Positions 51,464 through 60,072 of a stretch of 64,000 nt of DNA are shown here, one piece after another (position 1 is the first letter of the stretch; every line of letters begins with the position of its first letter). The notes beneath the pieces were generated by a model. That model was not told the DNA's origin. It ran no database searches and saw only the letters and a list, made by a program, of their open reading frames with translations. Source of the DNA: Dactylosporangium sp040689395 (GTDB taxonomy: Bacteria > Actinomycetota > Actinomycetes > Mycobacteriales > Micromonosporaceae). Position numbers and translations under genes: made by a program. The DNA lies in assembly GCF_040689395.1 (NCBI RefSeq), contig NZ_JBFAZX010000018.1, forward strand, positions 62,001 to 126,000. Reading direction: 5' to 3'.

Positions 51464-51937
51464 GTGGGGCAGGAGCAGTGGACACGGGGCCGCCGACTGG
51501 GCATCGACGTCGGTTCGGTGCGGATCGGGGTCGCCGTGTGTGATCCGGACGGGATCCTCGCCAGTCCGGTCGCGACCGTCGCGCGCGATCAGCGCACGGA
51601 CAGTGACGCGACCCCATCCGACATTTCCGAAATCCTCCGTTATGCCGGTGAATACGAGGCTGTGCAGATCGTCGTCGGCCTGCCGGTCAACCTGGCCGGC
51701 AAGGAGGGCCCGGCAGCGGCTCTGATCAGGCAATACGCGGATCGGTTGGCAGAGCATGCGGCGCCGGTGCCGGTCGTGCTGACGGACGAGAGGATGTCCA
51801 CGGCGGCGGCGGCACGTAGGCTGTCGGAGCGCGGGGTCCGAGGCCGGCGCCAGCGCGCGGTCGTCGATCAGGCGGCCGCGGTGGAGATCCTGCAAGGTTG
51901 GCTCGACGCCAGACGAGCCGGAGCAGTTCGTGGCTGA
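51464..51937 (+). CDS. ruvX: Putative pre-16S rRNA nuclease / Holliday junction resolvase RuvX
   Basis: A 157-residue YqgF/RuvX-family RNase H-fold nuclease. GIDVGSVRIGVAVCD supplies the first acidic residue, VVGLPVNLAGKEGPAA and TDERMST are conserved, and the final acid is in VVDQAAAVEILQ. In E. coli the homologue processes the 5' end of 16S rRNA. GTG 51464. It is 15-21 bases before mltG, as in other actinobacteria. Confidence 0.9.
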   Translation: MGQEQWTRGRRLGIDVGSVRIGVAVCDPDGILASPVATVARDQRTDSDATPSDISEILRYAGEYEAVQIVVGLPVNLAGKEGPAAALIRQYADRLAEHAAPVPVVLTDERMSTAAAARRLSERGVRGRRQRAVVDQAAAVEILQGWLDARRAGAVRG

Positions 51938-51952
51938 GCGCCAGGAGGCAGA

Positions 51953-53149
51953 GTGCAGATGAACGAGCTCGATCTGGCCTGGGAGGACGATGGGCGCCCG
52001 CGTCACCGTCGCCGCGCCTCCCCTCCGGCCAGGAGCAGGAAGAAGAAGGGCAGCGGCGGGAAGACCTTCCTCGCGTTCTCCATCATCCTGCTGGTCTTCG
52101 GCGGCCTGGCATTCGGAGTCTATGCCGGGATCGACCGGATCCAGGGCCTTTTCAGCGCTCCCGACTACACCGGCGGCGGCACCGGCCAGGTGACGGTCGA
52201 GGTGATCGCCGGCCAGGGCGCCGCCGACATCGGCAACACGCTGCAGGAGAAGGACGTCGTCAAGAGCGCCAAGGCGTTCGTCGAGGCGGCCAAGAGCGAC
52301 GAGCGCAGCAAGAAGCTGCAGCCCGGCTTCTACAGCATGCGCAAGCAGATGAAGGCCAGCACCGCGCTGTCGCTGATGCTCGACCCGCGCAGCCGCCAGG
52401 TCAACAAGGTCACCCTGCCCGAGGGCCTGACCTGGCAGGACTCGTTCAAGAAGCTGGCCGAGGCGACGAAGCTGCCCTACGAGGACTTCGAGAAGGCCGC
52501 GAAGGACCCGAAGGCGCTCGGCGTCGGCGACGTCTGGTACACGCGCCAGGACGGCAAGCAGCGCGATCCCGGGATCGAGGGCTTCCTGTTCCCGGCCACC
52601 TACGACTTCCCGCCCAACGTCGACGCCGTCGGCGTGCTCAAGCTGATCGTCGCGCGGTTCAACCAGGAGATCGACAAGATCGGGTTCATCGACGGGGTGC
52701 AGGCCAACCTGCACATCTCGCCGTTCGAGGCTCTGGTCGCGTCGTCGATCGCGCAGGTCGAGGGGCTCGACAAGGACCAGCCGGGCATCGTGCGCGTGCT
52801 GTACAACCGCGTCTACAGCAACAAGTTCCCGTGCAACTGCCTGCAGGTGGACAGCACGGTCAACTACTACCTGCGCATCACCGGCAAGGGCGCCAAGCCC
52901 TCGACCGAGCTGCTGATGTCCGAGCTGCACAACAAGAACAATCCGTACAACACGCACGACGTGGCGGGCATGCCGATCGGGCCGATCAGCAACCCGGGCA
53001 CCAGCGCGCTGAGCGCGGCCGTGAACCCGCCGAAGAGCGACTACTACTTCTTCCTGGCCATCAACACGGCCGGCGACACCGCGTATGCCAAGACGTACCC
53101 GGAGTTTCAGAAGCTGTGGGATCAGGCGCAGAAGAACGGCGTGAAGTGA
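51953..53149 (+). CDS. mltG: Endolytic peptidoglycan transglycosylase MltG
   Basis: 398 residues: a basic cytoplasmic N-terminus, one helix (FLAFSIILLVFGGLAFGVYA), a LysM-like segment (VTVEVIAGQGAADIGNTL) and the YceG/MltG domain with IEGFLFPATYDF and the catalytic glutamate in ASSIAQVEGL. It cuts nascent glycan strands at the membrane. Either GTG 51953 or ATG 51959 may be used; AGGAGG at 51943-51948 fits both imperfectly. Its stop overlaps the aroE ATG. Confidence 0.92.
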   Translation: MQMNELDLAWEDDGRPRHRRRASPPARSRKKKGSGGKTFLAFSIILLVFGGLAFGVYAGIDRIQGLFSAPDYTGGGTGQVTVEVIAGQGAADIGNTLQEKDVVKSAKAFVEAAKSDERSKKLQPGFYSMRKQMKASTALSLMLDPRSRQVNKVTLPEGLTWQDSFKKLAEATKLPYEDFEKAAKDPKALGVGDVWYTRQDGKQRDPGIEGFLFPATYDFPPNVDAVGVLKLIVARFNQEIDKIGFIDGVQANLHISPFEALVASSIAQVEGLDKDQPGIVRVLYNRVYSNKFPCNCLQVDSTVNYYLRITGKGAKPSTELLMSELHNKNNPYNTHDVAGMPIGPISNPGTSALSAAVNPPKSDYYFFLAINTAGDTAYAKTYPEFQKLWDQAQKNGVK

Positions 53150-53964
53150 TGCGTGCCGCGGTGCTCGGCAAGCCGGTGAGCCACTCGCGCTCACCGGCGA
53201 TCCACAACGCGGGCTATGCGGCGGCGGGGCTGACCGGCTGGGCGTACACGGCGATCGAGTGCGGCGAGGAGGACCTCGCGGGGCTGGTCGGCTCATTCGG
53301 GCCGGAGTGGGCCGGGCTGTCGCTGACCATGCCGCTCAAGGAGGTGGCGCTGAAGGTCGCGGCACTCGTCGACCCCTTCGCGGCGGCGATCGGCGCGGCC
53401 AACACGCTGGTGCGCCGGCCGTATGGCTGGCACGCGTACAACACCGATGCTCCCGGCATGGTCCGCGCACTGCTGGAGGCGGGCGTGCCGCGGACGCCGC
53501 GGCTGGCGCTGCTCGGCGCGGGCGGCACGGCCCGGGCGGCGATCGCCGCGGCGGCGAGCCTGGCCGCCGACGTGACCGTCTACACCCGGCGGCCGGAGGC
53601 GGCCGAGGAACTGCGCCCGGTCGCCGAGGCCCTCGACGTCGAGCTCACCGCGGCGCCGTGGGCCGCCGCCGTTGAGGCCGCCGCGGCGCCGGTGGTCATC
53701 TCGACGGTACCGAAGGGGGCCGCCGACCACCTGGCGGTCGCCGACTGGTCGTCCCGCCCGGTGGTCTTCGACGCGATCTACGACCCCTGGCCGACACCGC
53801 TCGCGGCGGCGGCACACGCGGCCGGATGCCCGATCGTGTCCGGCCTCGATCTGCTGCTGTGGCAGGCCGTGGACCAGTTCGAGCTCTTCACCGGGGTCAA
53901 TGCGCCAGTGGGTGAGATGCGTGCGGCCCTGTCCGGGCCGGGTGCGGCCCGCGTGACAGACTGA
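53149..53964 (+). CDS. aroE: Shikimate dehydrogenase
   Basis: 271 residues. The substrate site is GKPVSHSRSPAIHN; SLTMPLKEVAL supplies the catalytic lysine; GAGGTARAAI is the NADP-binding loop. It reduces 3-dehydroshikimate to shikimate. ATG 53149 overlaps the mltG stop (TGATG). It begins the aroE-aroC-aroK-aroB run; aroD/aroQ and aroA are not in the window. Confidence 0.93.
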   Translation: MRAAVLGKPVSHSRSPAIHNAGYAAAGLTGWAYTAIECGEEDLAGLVGSFGPEWAGLSLTMPLKEVALKVAALVDPFAAAIGAANTLVRRPYGWHAYNTDAPGMVRALLEAGVPRTPRLALLGAGGTARAAIAAAASLAADVTVYTRRPEAAEELRPVAEALDVELTAAPWAAAVEAAAAPVVISTVPKGAADHLAVADWSSRPVVFDAIYDPWPTPLAAAAHAAGCPIVSGLDLLLWQAVDQFELFTGVNAPVGEMRAALSGPGAARVTD

Positions 53965-53968
53965 TGAC

Positions 53969-55147
53969 GTGCTGCGTTGGTTGACTGCTGGTGAATCTCA
54001 TGGCCCGGCGCTCGTCGCGATGCTGGAGGGCGTGCCCGCCGGTATCGAGCTGACGAGCGCGTCTGTGGCGGCTGATCTGGCCCGTCGGCGCCTCGGCTAC
54101 GGCCGCGGTGCCCGGATGAGCTTCGAGCAGGACGTCGTCGAGTTCATCGGCGGCCTCCGGCACGGGCGCACGCTGGGCAGCCCGGTCGCGATCCGGGTCG
54201 GCAACAGCGAGTGGCCCAAGTGGGAGACGGTCATGGCGGCCGACCCGGTAGACCCGCAGGCGCTCGCCGCCCAGGCGCGCAACGCCCCGCTGACCCGGCC
54301 CCGGCCCGGCCACGCCGACCTCGCGGGCATGCAGAAGTATGGGCACACCGACGCCCGGCCGATCCTGGAGCGGGCCAGCGCGCGGGAGACCGCGGCGCGG
54401 GTCGCGGTCGGCGCGGTCGCCAAGGCGTTGCTGCGCCAGGCCCTCGGCGTGGAGATCGTCTCGCACGTGATCGAGCTCGGCTCGGTCGCCGCGAAGCCCG
54501 GGCTGCTGCCCCGCCCGGAGGACTTCGACCGGATCGACGCCGACCCGCTGCGCTGCCTCGACCCGGACGCGAGCGCGCGGATGGTCGAGGAGGTCGACGC
54601 GGCCAAGAAGGACGCCGACACGCTCGGCGGGATCGTCGAGGTCCTGGCGTATGGCGTGCCGCCGGGCCTGGGCAGCCACGTGCAGTGGGACCGCAAGCTC
54701 GACGCCCGGCTGGCCACGGCGCTCATGTCGATCCAGTCGGTCAAGGGCGTGGAGATCGGGGACGGGTTCACCCAGGCGCGCTCGCGCGGCTCCGTCGCGC
54801 ACGACGAGATCGTCAACACCCCCGACGGCGTGCGACGGGTCACCGACCGGGCCGGTGGCCTGGAGGGCGGCATCACCAACGGCGAGCCGCTGCGGGTGCG
54901 GGCCGCGCTGAAGCCGATCTCCTCGCTCAACCGGGCGCTGCAGACCGTCGACGTGGCCACCGGGGAGCCGGCGACCGCGATCAACCAGCGCTCGGACGTG
55001 TGCGCGGTGCCGGCCGGCGGGGTCGTCGCCGAGGCGATGGTGGCGCTGGTGCTGGCCGAGGCCGCGCTGGAGAAGTTCGGCGGCGACTCGGTGGCGGAGA
55101 TCCGCCGCAACGTCGCCGGATACCTCGACAACCTGGTGATCCGATGA
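53969..55147 (+). CDS. aroC: Chorismate synthase
   Basis: 392 residues with the family signatures GESHGPALVAMLEGVPAG, RRxxGYGRGARM and the FMN-binding SRASARETAARVAVGA-like ERASARETAARVAVGAVA. It converts EPSP to chorismate using reduced FMN. GTG 53969 lies four bases after aroE. Its stop overlaps aroK by four bases. Confidence 0.97.
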   Translation: MLRWLTAGESHGPALVAMLEGVPAGIELTSASVAADLARRRLGYGRGARMSFEQDVVEFIGGLRHGRTLGSPVAIRVGNSEWPKWETVMAADPVDPQALAAQARNAPLTRPRPGHADLAGMQKYGHTDARPILERASARETAARVAVGAVAKALLRQALGVEIVSHVIELGSVAAKPGLLPRPEDFDRIDADPLRCLDPDASARMVEEVDAAKKDADTLGGIVEVLAYGVPPGLGSHVQWDRKLDARLATALMSIQSVKGVEIGDGFTQARSRGSVAHDEIVNTPDGVRRVTDRAGGLEGGITNGEPLRVRAALKPISSLNRALQTVDVATGEPATAINQRSDVCAVPAGGVVAEAMVALVLAEAALEKFGGDSVAEIRRNVAGYLDNLVIR

Positions 55148-55641
55148 GCCCGCGGGCCGTGCTCGTCGGTGCCCCCGGCGCCGGTAAGACGACGGTGGGG
55201 GAGTTGCTGGCGCAGCGGCTCGGGGTCGAGTTTCGCGACATCGACGCCGGCATCGAGGCCGCGGCCGGCAAGCCGATTCCCGAGATCTTCTTCGACGAGG
55301 GCGAGGAGCACTTCCGGGCCCTGGAGCGGGCCACGATCGCCGACGCGCTCGAGACGTTCGACGGCGTGCTCGCCCTCGGCGGCGGCGCTGTCCTGGCCGA
55401 GCAGACCCGCGAGCGGCTCGCCGGGCACACCGTGGTCTATCTCTCCGTCGAGTTCTCCGACGCGCTGTCGCGGGTCGGCCTCGGGGCCGGACGGCCGCTG
55501 CTGGCCCTGAATCCGCGGGCGACGCTCAAGCACCTGCTCGACCAGCGCCGGCCGCTCTATGAGGAGGTGGCGACCGTGACCGTCGTGACGGACGGGCGCA
55601 CGCCGGAGGAGATCGCCGAGGATCTGGCGGGTCGGCTGTGA
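55144..55641 (+). CDS. aroK: Shikimate kinase
   Basis: 165 residues: P-loop VGAPGAGKTTVGELLA, shikimate-binding DIDAGIE (the usual D-x-D) and GGGAV, and RPLL in the lid. It phosphorylates shikimate with ATP. ATG 55144 overlaps aroC (ATGA) and its stop overlaps aroB, so three enzymes are translationally coupled. Confidence 0.95.
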   Translation: MSPRAVLVGAPGAGKTTVGELLAQRLGVEFRDIDAGIEAAAGKPIPEIFFDEGEEHFRALERATIADALETFDGVLALGGGAVLAEQTRERLAGHTVVYLSVEFSDALSRVGLGAGRPLLALNPRATLKHLLDQRRPLYEEVATVTVVTDGRTPEEIAEDLAGRL

Positions 55642-56690
55642 AGGACATCGAGGTAGACGGGTATTCCGTAAGGATCGGGCGCGATGTGTACGGGGCGCTG
55701 CCCGGCCTATTGAAAGGCGCCAACCAGGTGGCGGTCGTCTTCGCCGGCCCGGTCCGGGAGCACGCCCAGCGGGTGATCCAGGCGCTGGCCGGGTTCGAGG
55801 TGCTGCCCATCGAGGTTCCCGACGCCGAGGCCGGCAAGGACATCTCCGTCGCCGCCCGGTGCTGGGACGCCCTCGGCGAGGCCGCGTTCACCCGCTCCGA
55901 CGCGGTCGTCGGGGTCGGCGGCGGCGCCGTCACCGACCTGGCCGGCTTCGTCGCGGCGTGCTGGCTGCGCGGGGTGCGCCTGGTGACCGTGCCGACCAGC
56001 CTGCTGGGCATGGTCGACGCCGCGGTCGGCGGCAAGACCGGCATCAACACCGCGGCCGGAAAGAACCTCGTCGGCTCCTTCTACCCGCCCGCGGGCGTGC
56101 TGTGCGACCTCGCCACCCTCGACACGCTGCCCGCCGACGATCTGCTCGCCGGGATGGCCGAGGTGGTCAAGTGCGGGTTCATCGCCGATCCGGCGATCCT
56201 GGAGCTGATCGAGGCCGACCCGGAGGCGGCGCTCGACCCGCGCGGCGCGGTCCTCGCCGAACTGGTCGAGCGCTCGGTGGCGGTCAAGGCGCGGGTGGTC
56301 TCGGCCGACCTGCGCGAGGGCGGCCTGCGCGAGATCCTCAACTACGGTCACACGCTCGGCCACGCGATCGAGCGGCACGAGCACTACGCGTGGAAGCACG
56401 GCCACGCGATCAGCGTCGGGCTGGTCTACGCCGCGGAACTGGGCCGGCTGTCCGGGCGGCTCGAGCCCGCGGTCGCCGAACGGCACCGCGCGGTGCTGGA
56501 GCGGCTCGGCCTGCCGGTGTCGTATCCGGCTGGGGCGTGGCCGCAGCTGCACGCGGCGATGCGGGTCGACAAGAAGGCCCGCGGGTCGACGCTGCGCTTC
56601 GTGGTGCTCGACGGCCTCGCCGAGCCGGGCACCCTGGCGGGCCCGGCCGACGACCTGCTGCGGGAGGCGTACGCCGCCGTCGCGGTCTGA
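55638..56690 (+). CDS. aroB: 3-dehydroquinate synthase
   Basis: 350 residues. NAD-binding GVGGGAVTDLAGF, GGKTGINTAAGKNLVG and metal ligands in the LNYGHTLGHAIE region identify it. It makes 3-dehydroquinate from DAHP. GTG 55638 overlaps aroK. The stop codon ends at 56690, immediately next to the end of the convergent mannosyltransferase gene with no gap. Confidence 0.96.
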   Translation: MKDIEVDGYSVRIGRDVYGALPGLLKGANQVAVVFAGPVREHAQRVIQALAGFEVLPIEVPDAEAGKDISVAARCWDALGEAAFTRSDAVVGVGGGAVTDLAGFVAACWLRGVRLVTVPTSLLGMVDAAVGGKTGINTAAGKNLVGSFYPPAGVLCDLATLDTLPADDLLAGMAEVVKCGFIADPAILELIEADPEAALDPRGAVLAELVERSVAVKARVVSADLREGGLREILNYGHTLGHAIERHEHYAWKHGHAISVGLVYAAELGRLSGRLEPAVAERHRAVLERLGLPVSYPAGAWPQLHAAMRVDKKARGSTLRFVVLDGLAEPGTLAGPADDLLREAYAAVAV

Positions 56691-58106
56691 CTAGACCGTG
56701 ACGGCGGCCGGGACCGAGGCCGTCACGGCGGCCGGGACCGAGGCGGTGACGGTGGGCGGGGCCGAGGCGATGACGGTGGCCGGGACAGGGGCCGGGGGGC
56801 GCAGCCGCAGGTACAGCAGGCCCGCCACCGTGCCGAAGACCGCCGCGATCACCGCCTGCGGGTAGCCGGGGGCCCCGGTCGGCAACAGGAACAGGGACAG
56901 GCCGACCGAGCCCCACACCGCCGCCCGCGGCACCTGCCGCAGGCCGGCGGCCATCGGCACGAACGCCCACAGCACGTACCACGGGTGCACCACCGGCCCG
57001 AGCAGGATGATCGAGCTCAGCGCCAGGCCCAGTCCCGCGATCGGGTTGGGCGCACGCAGCAGCGCCCAGCCCGCGAGCAGGAACCCGGCGACCGCGGCGA
57101 TCGTGCGGATGATCTGCATCGGCCCGGGCCAGCCGAAGGCGGACAGCAGCATGCCGAGGTCGGTGCTGACCGACAGCCCGTTGCGGACCGAGGTCGGCGT
57201 GCGCATCGCACCGATCCAGCCCGTGCTGAGCCCCGAGGCCAGCTGCAGCCCGGCGAGCGCCGCCCCCGTGGTCAGGCCGATGCGAGCCCACGCCTTCGGG
57301 TTGAGCACCAGCACCGTCAGCAGGGCCAGCGCGGCGGGGGCCTTGATGAGCGCGGCGGCGCTGATGAGCACGGTGCCGAGCGCGGGGTGGCGGCGTACGG
57401 CGGCGTAGATCCCCGCGGTCATCAGCCCGATCATCAGCGCGTCGTTGTGCATGCCGGCCACCAGGTGCAGCAGCACCAGCGGGTTCAGGGCGCCGAACCA
57501 CAGCGCCCGCTGGACCGGCACCCCGAAGCGCGCCGCGATCCCGGGCAGGCACAGCACCACCAGCGCGACGCCGGCCAGCGCGATCAGCCGGAACGCCAAG
57601 ACGCCGAACACCACGTGCTCGCCGGTGAGGTTCACCACGGCGGCCGCGGTGCGCAGGAACAGCGGCCCGTACGGCGCCGGCGTGTTCTGCCAGATGTCGG
57701 GCACGTCGGCGGCGAAGTGGCCGCCGAGCGCCGACGGGCCGAACTTGTACGAGTCCAGGCCCTCGTGCACCATCGCGCCCTGGGCGAGATAGCTATACAC
57801 GTCCTGGCTGAACATCGGCGGCACCAGCACGAGCGGGCCGGCCCAGCACAGCAGCGTGCGCACCAGGTCGGCCGGGCGCTGCTCGTCGAGGGTGCTTCGC
57901 AGTCGCAACCACGCGCCGCACAGCAGCGCGAGACCGACGTAGGCGCAGGCGATCGGCACCGGTGGGAAGGCGCGTAACTCACGGATCAGCGGCCAGTTCG
58001 CGAACGGGTCCCGCTGGGGAAGCGCCCCGGCGGCGAGCCCGGACAGCGCGATCGCGACTGATCCGGCGAAGCCCAGAGTACGGTTGAGGAGGTCCGGTCT
58101 TCCCAC
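56691..58106 (-). CDS. GT-C polyprenyl-phosphomannose-dependent mannosyltransferase (MptB/PimE-like)
   Basis: A 471-residue protein with about a dozen helices. The first external loop holds SQDVYSYLAQGAMVHEG, the acidic motif of the MptB group of GT-C enzymes that extend alpha-1,6-mannan in lipomannan synthesis. HNDALMIGLM and VHPWYVLW are further family landmarks. It fits functionally with the PIM genes at 2.8-5.6 kb. The C-terminus is a short Ala/Val/Thr repeat (TASVPAAVTASVPAAVTV) encoded by about 27-bp tandem units at 56697-56785. Start ATG 58106. Confidence 0.82.
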   Translation of the reverse strand: MGRPDLLNRTLGFAGSVAIALSGLAAGALPQRDPFANWPLIRELRAFPPVPIACAYVGLALLCGAWLRLRSTLDEQRPADLVRTLLCWAGPLVLVPPMFSQDVYSYLAQGAMVHEGLDSYKFGPSALGGHFAADVPDIWQNTPAPYGPLFLRTAAAVVNLTGEHVVFGVLAFRLIALAGVALVVLCLPGIAARFGVPVQRALWFGALNPLVLLHLVAGMHNDALMIGLMTAGIYAAVRRHPALGTVLISAAALIKAPAALALLTVLVLNPKAWARIGLTTGAALAGLQLASGLSTGWIGAMRTPTSVRNGLSVSTDLGMLLSAFGWPGPMQIIRTIAAVAGFLLAGWALLRAPNPIAGLGLALSSIILLGPVVHPWYVLWAFVPMAAGLRQVPRAAVWGSVGLSLFLLPTGAPGYPQAVIAAVFGTVAGLLYLRLRPPAPVPATVIASAPPTVTASVPAAVTASVPAAVTV

Positions 58107-58149
58107 CCCGGCACGCTGGCAGAGCTAGGTGTACAGCAGGTGAACGACA

Positions 58150-58215
58150 GGTGAACTGAGCCCTGTTCGTCCGGTACACTGTTCCGGGCCTTTTTCTGGT
58201 TCCCGGTACAATCAC
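58150..58215 (+). promoter_or_regulatory. Probable efp promoter region with duplicated CCGGTACA units
   Basis: Two related units, CCGGTACACTGTTCCGGGCC (58171-58190) and CCGGTACAATCACCGGGCC (58203-58221), each contain a -10-like hexamer (TACACT 58175-58180; TACAAT 58207-58212). No convincing -35 matches either, so the assignment is tentative. The 203-base gap separates efp from the divergent mannosyltransferase gene. Confidence 0.4.
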
Positions 58216-58309
58216 CGGGCCTTTTCCCGCACCGGCGGCCAACGGCGCCGCTCGGGACCAAATCTTCCCGGTCTGCAGGCCGGCAGTGACGAAAGTGACG
58301 TCAAACCAC

Positions 58310-58867
58310 ATGGCAACCACGAACGACCTGAAGAACGGCCTGGTGCTCAACCTCGACGGTGACCTGTGGGCCGTCGTGGAGTTCCAGCATGTCAAGCCGG
58401 GCAAGGGTGGCGCGTTCGTGCGGACCACCCTCAAGAACGTGCTCTCCGGCAAGGTGGTCGACCGCACGTTCAACGCCGGGACCAAGGTCGAAACCGCGAC
58501 GGTCGACAAGCGCACGATGCAGTACCTCTACGCCGACGGCGAGGACTTCGTGTTCATGGATCTGGACACGTTCGACCAGATCACCGTCCCCGGCGGCACC
58601 GTCGGCGAGGCGAGCAAGTTCCTGCTCCCCGAGGCCGAGGTGATCGTGGCCACCCACGAGGACGCGCCGCTCTACGTCGAGCTGCCGACCTCGGTGATCC
58701 TCGAGGTCACCTACACCGAGCCGGGCCTGCAGGGCGACCGCTCCACCGGCGGCACCAAGCCGGCCACGGTGGAGACCGGCGCCACGGTCAACGTGCCGTT
58801 GTTCATCTCGACCGGCGAGAAGATCAAGGTCGACACCCGCGACAGCCGTTACCTGGGCCGGGCGTGA
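58310..58867 (+). CDS. efp: Translation elongation factor P
   Basis: 185 residues, the standard length, beginning MATTNDLKNGLVLNLDGDLW. Domain I has the tip loop KPGKGGAFVRTTLKN; its lysine is the position modified in other bacteria. Domains II-III end KVDTRDSRYLGRA. It rescues ribosomes stalled at proline runs, which this window's Pro-rich proteins contain. ATG 58310 is preferred over GTG 58286 by family alignment. Its stop overlaps nusB by four bases. Confidence 0.96.
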   Translation: MATTNDLKNGLVLNLDGDLWAVVEFQHVKPGKGGAFVRTTLKNVLSGKVVDRTFNAGTKVETATVDKRTMQYLYADGEDFVFMDLDTFDQITVPGGTVGEASKFLLPEAEVIVATHEDAPLYVELPTSVILEVTYTEPGLQGDRSTGGTKPATVETGATVNVPLFISTGEKIKVDTRDSRYLGRA

Positions 58868-59319
58868 CCAGTTCCAGCGGCTCCTTCCTGGGCGGTGACG
58901 TCACCGCCCAGATGACGGCGCGGCGCAAGGCACGCAAGCGCGCCCTCGACGTGCTCTACCAGGCCGACCTGCGCGGGGAGCCGCGAGGGTCGGTGCTGGC
59001 CGCCTACGTGGCCAACCTGGAGGAGCCCCGGCCCAGCTACCTGCCGTACACGGTCCAGTTGGTCGAGGGCGTCGAGAGCCACGCGGCGCGCATCGACGAG
59101 CTGCTGTCGAGCTACGCCGAGGGCTGGACGCTGGAGCGGATGCCGGTCGTGGACCGTAACCTCGCCCGCATCGCCGTCTACGAACTGCTCTACAACGACG
59201 AGATCGACAACCCGGTGGCGATCACCGAGGCGGTCGAGCTCGCCGAGACGCTCTCCACCGACGACTCGCCGCGCTTCCTCAACGGCATCCTCGGCCGCAT
59301 CGCCGACTACGCCACCTGA
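58864..59319 (+). CDS. nusB: Transcription antitermination protein NusB
   Basis: 151 residues, all-helical: ARRKARKRALDVLYQADLRG near the start, PVVDRNLARIAVYELLYND and VAITEAVELAETLSTDDSPR later are diagnostic. It binds boxA RNA with NusE during rRNA transcription. GTG 58864 overlaps efp; ATG 58912 is the alternative closer to the usual length. A strong terminator follows. Confidence 0.93.
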   Translation: MTSSSGSFLGGDVTAQMTARRKARKRALDVLYQADLRGEPRGSVLAAYVANLEEPRPSYLPYTVQLVEGVESHAARIDELLSSYAEGWTLERMPVVDRNLARIAVYELLYNDEIDNPVAITEAVELAETLSTDDSPRFLNGILGRIADYAT

Positions 59320-59335
59320 GCCGCACGCAGACACG

Positions 59336-59369
59336 CGGAAGGGCCGCGCCCGGGGGCGCGGCCCTTCCG
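59336..59369. terminator. Bidirectional terminator between nusB and bldD
   Basis: Fifteen bases at 59336-59350 (CGGAAGGGCCGCGCC) pair perfectly with 59355-59369 around CGGG. It lies between convergent genes, 17 bases after nusB and 12 bases from the bldD stop. Confidence 0.85.
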
Positions 59370-59380
59370 TCTGCCCGAGA

Positions 59381-59869
59381 TCAGCTCTGGAACAGGCTGC
59401 GCGGGTCGGTGACCAGCACGCCGTGCTCGTTGAGCCGCTCGACCAGGCCCGACGGCGACGCGTCATAGACGATCGCCAGGGCGCGCAGGTCGTCGGCGCG
59501 AATCGACAGCACGCGGCCGTTGTAGTCGCCCCGCTGCTGCTGGATCGCGCGGGCGTAGCGGGCGACGTAGGCGAGATCCTCGGCGCCGGCGTCGTAGAGG
59601 CGCTCCAGGTCGAGGACGATCTTGTTGGTGGGCTCGTGGCGCACTCCACTGCCCTCGGGCAGGAGCTCGGCGACGGGCACGCGGTAGAACTCGGCCAGCT
59701 CGGCCAGGCGAGAGACGGTGACGGCACGGTCGCCACGCTCATACGACCCGACGACGACGGCCTTCCAGCGCCCTGCCGACTTCTCCTCGACACCCTGCAG
59801 AGACAGCCCCTGCTGCTGCCGAATGGAGCGCAGGCGAGCACCAAGGGACTTGGCGTACTCAGACGGCAT
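59381..59869 (-). CDS. bldD: Developmental master regulator BldD
   Basis: 162 residues. N-terminal XRE-type helix-turn-helix (LGARLRSIRQQQGLSLQGVE ... VVVGSYERGDRAVTVSRL) and a C-terminal domain with the cyclic-di-GMP signature RGD-x8-RxxD (R113-G-D115, then R124 and D127). In streptomycetes a c-di-GMP tetramer joins two BldD subunits to repress sporulation genes. ATG 59869 is chosen because GGGAG lies about eight bases upstream. It is divergent from pyrR. Confidence 0.93.
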   Translation of the reverse strand: MPSEYAKSLGARLRSIRQQQGLSLQGVEEKSAGRWKAVVVGSYERGDRAVTVSRLAELAEFYRVPVAELLPEGSGVRHEPTNKIVLDLERLYDAGAEDLAYVARYARAIQQQRGDYNGRVLSIRADDLRALAIVYDASPSGLVERLNEHGVLVTDPRSLFQS

Positions 59870-60039
59870 ACGGACACTCCCAGTCACTGGCCTGAGGGGT
59901 TTCCCCAGCGATCGCTACGGAGCGTGACCGTAACTGGCTCGCGACGCGCGGTCAAGTGGGCGACACCCTTCCGTTGCCCTGGTCAGGCCGGTTGTTAGGG
60001 TAGTCCGAAGCTTGTCCAAAGTTCGACGTCCTTTAACGA

Positions 60040-60057
60040 CCCGTCCGGTGAGGCGGG
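60040..60057 (+). promoter_or_regulatory. PyrR-binding RNA hairpin in the pyr leader
   Basis: GTCCGGTGAGGC (60043-60054) matches the known PyrR-binding loop consensus (TCC-n-G-n-GAGG). The flanking CCCG (60040-60043) and CGGG (60054-60057) close a stem with a bulged T and a GGTGA loop. It directly precedes the purine-rich ribosome site of pyrR (GGGGAAGGGGG, 60055-60065). UMP-bound PyrR could therefore block translation, as shown for mycobacteria. Confidence 0.75.
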
Positions 60058-60072
60058 GAAGGGGGTCTGGTT

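Noticed and set aside
47354..53296. A 1980-codon open frame on the minus strand across alaS, ruvX and mltG
   Set aside because: It is antisense to three clearly conserved genes. GC-rich codon bias leaves the complementary frame free of stops; the translation is Arg/Val/Leu/Asp-rich without recognisable domains.
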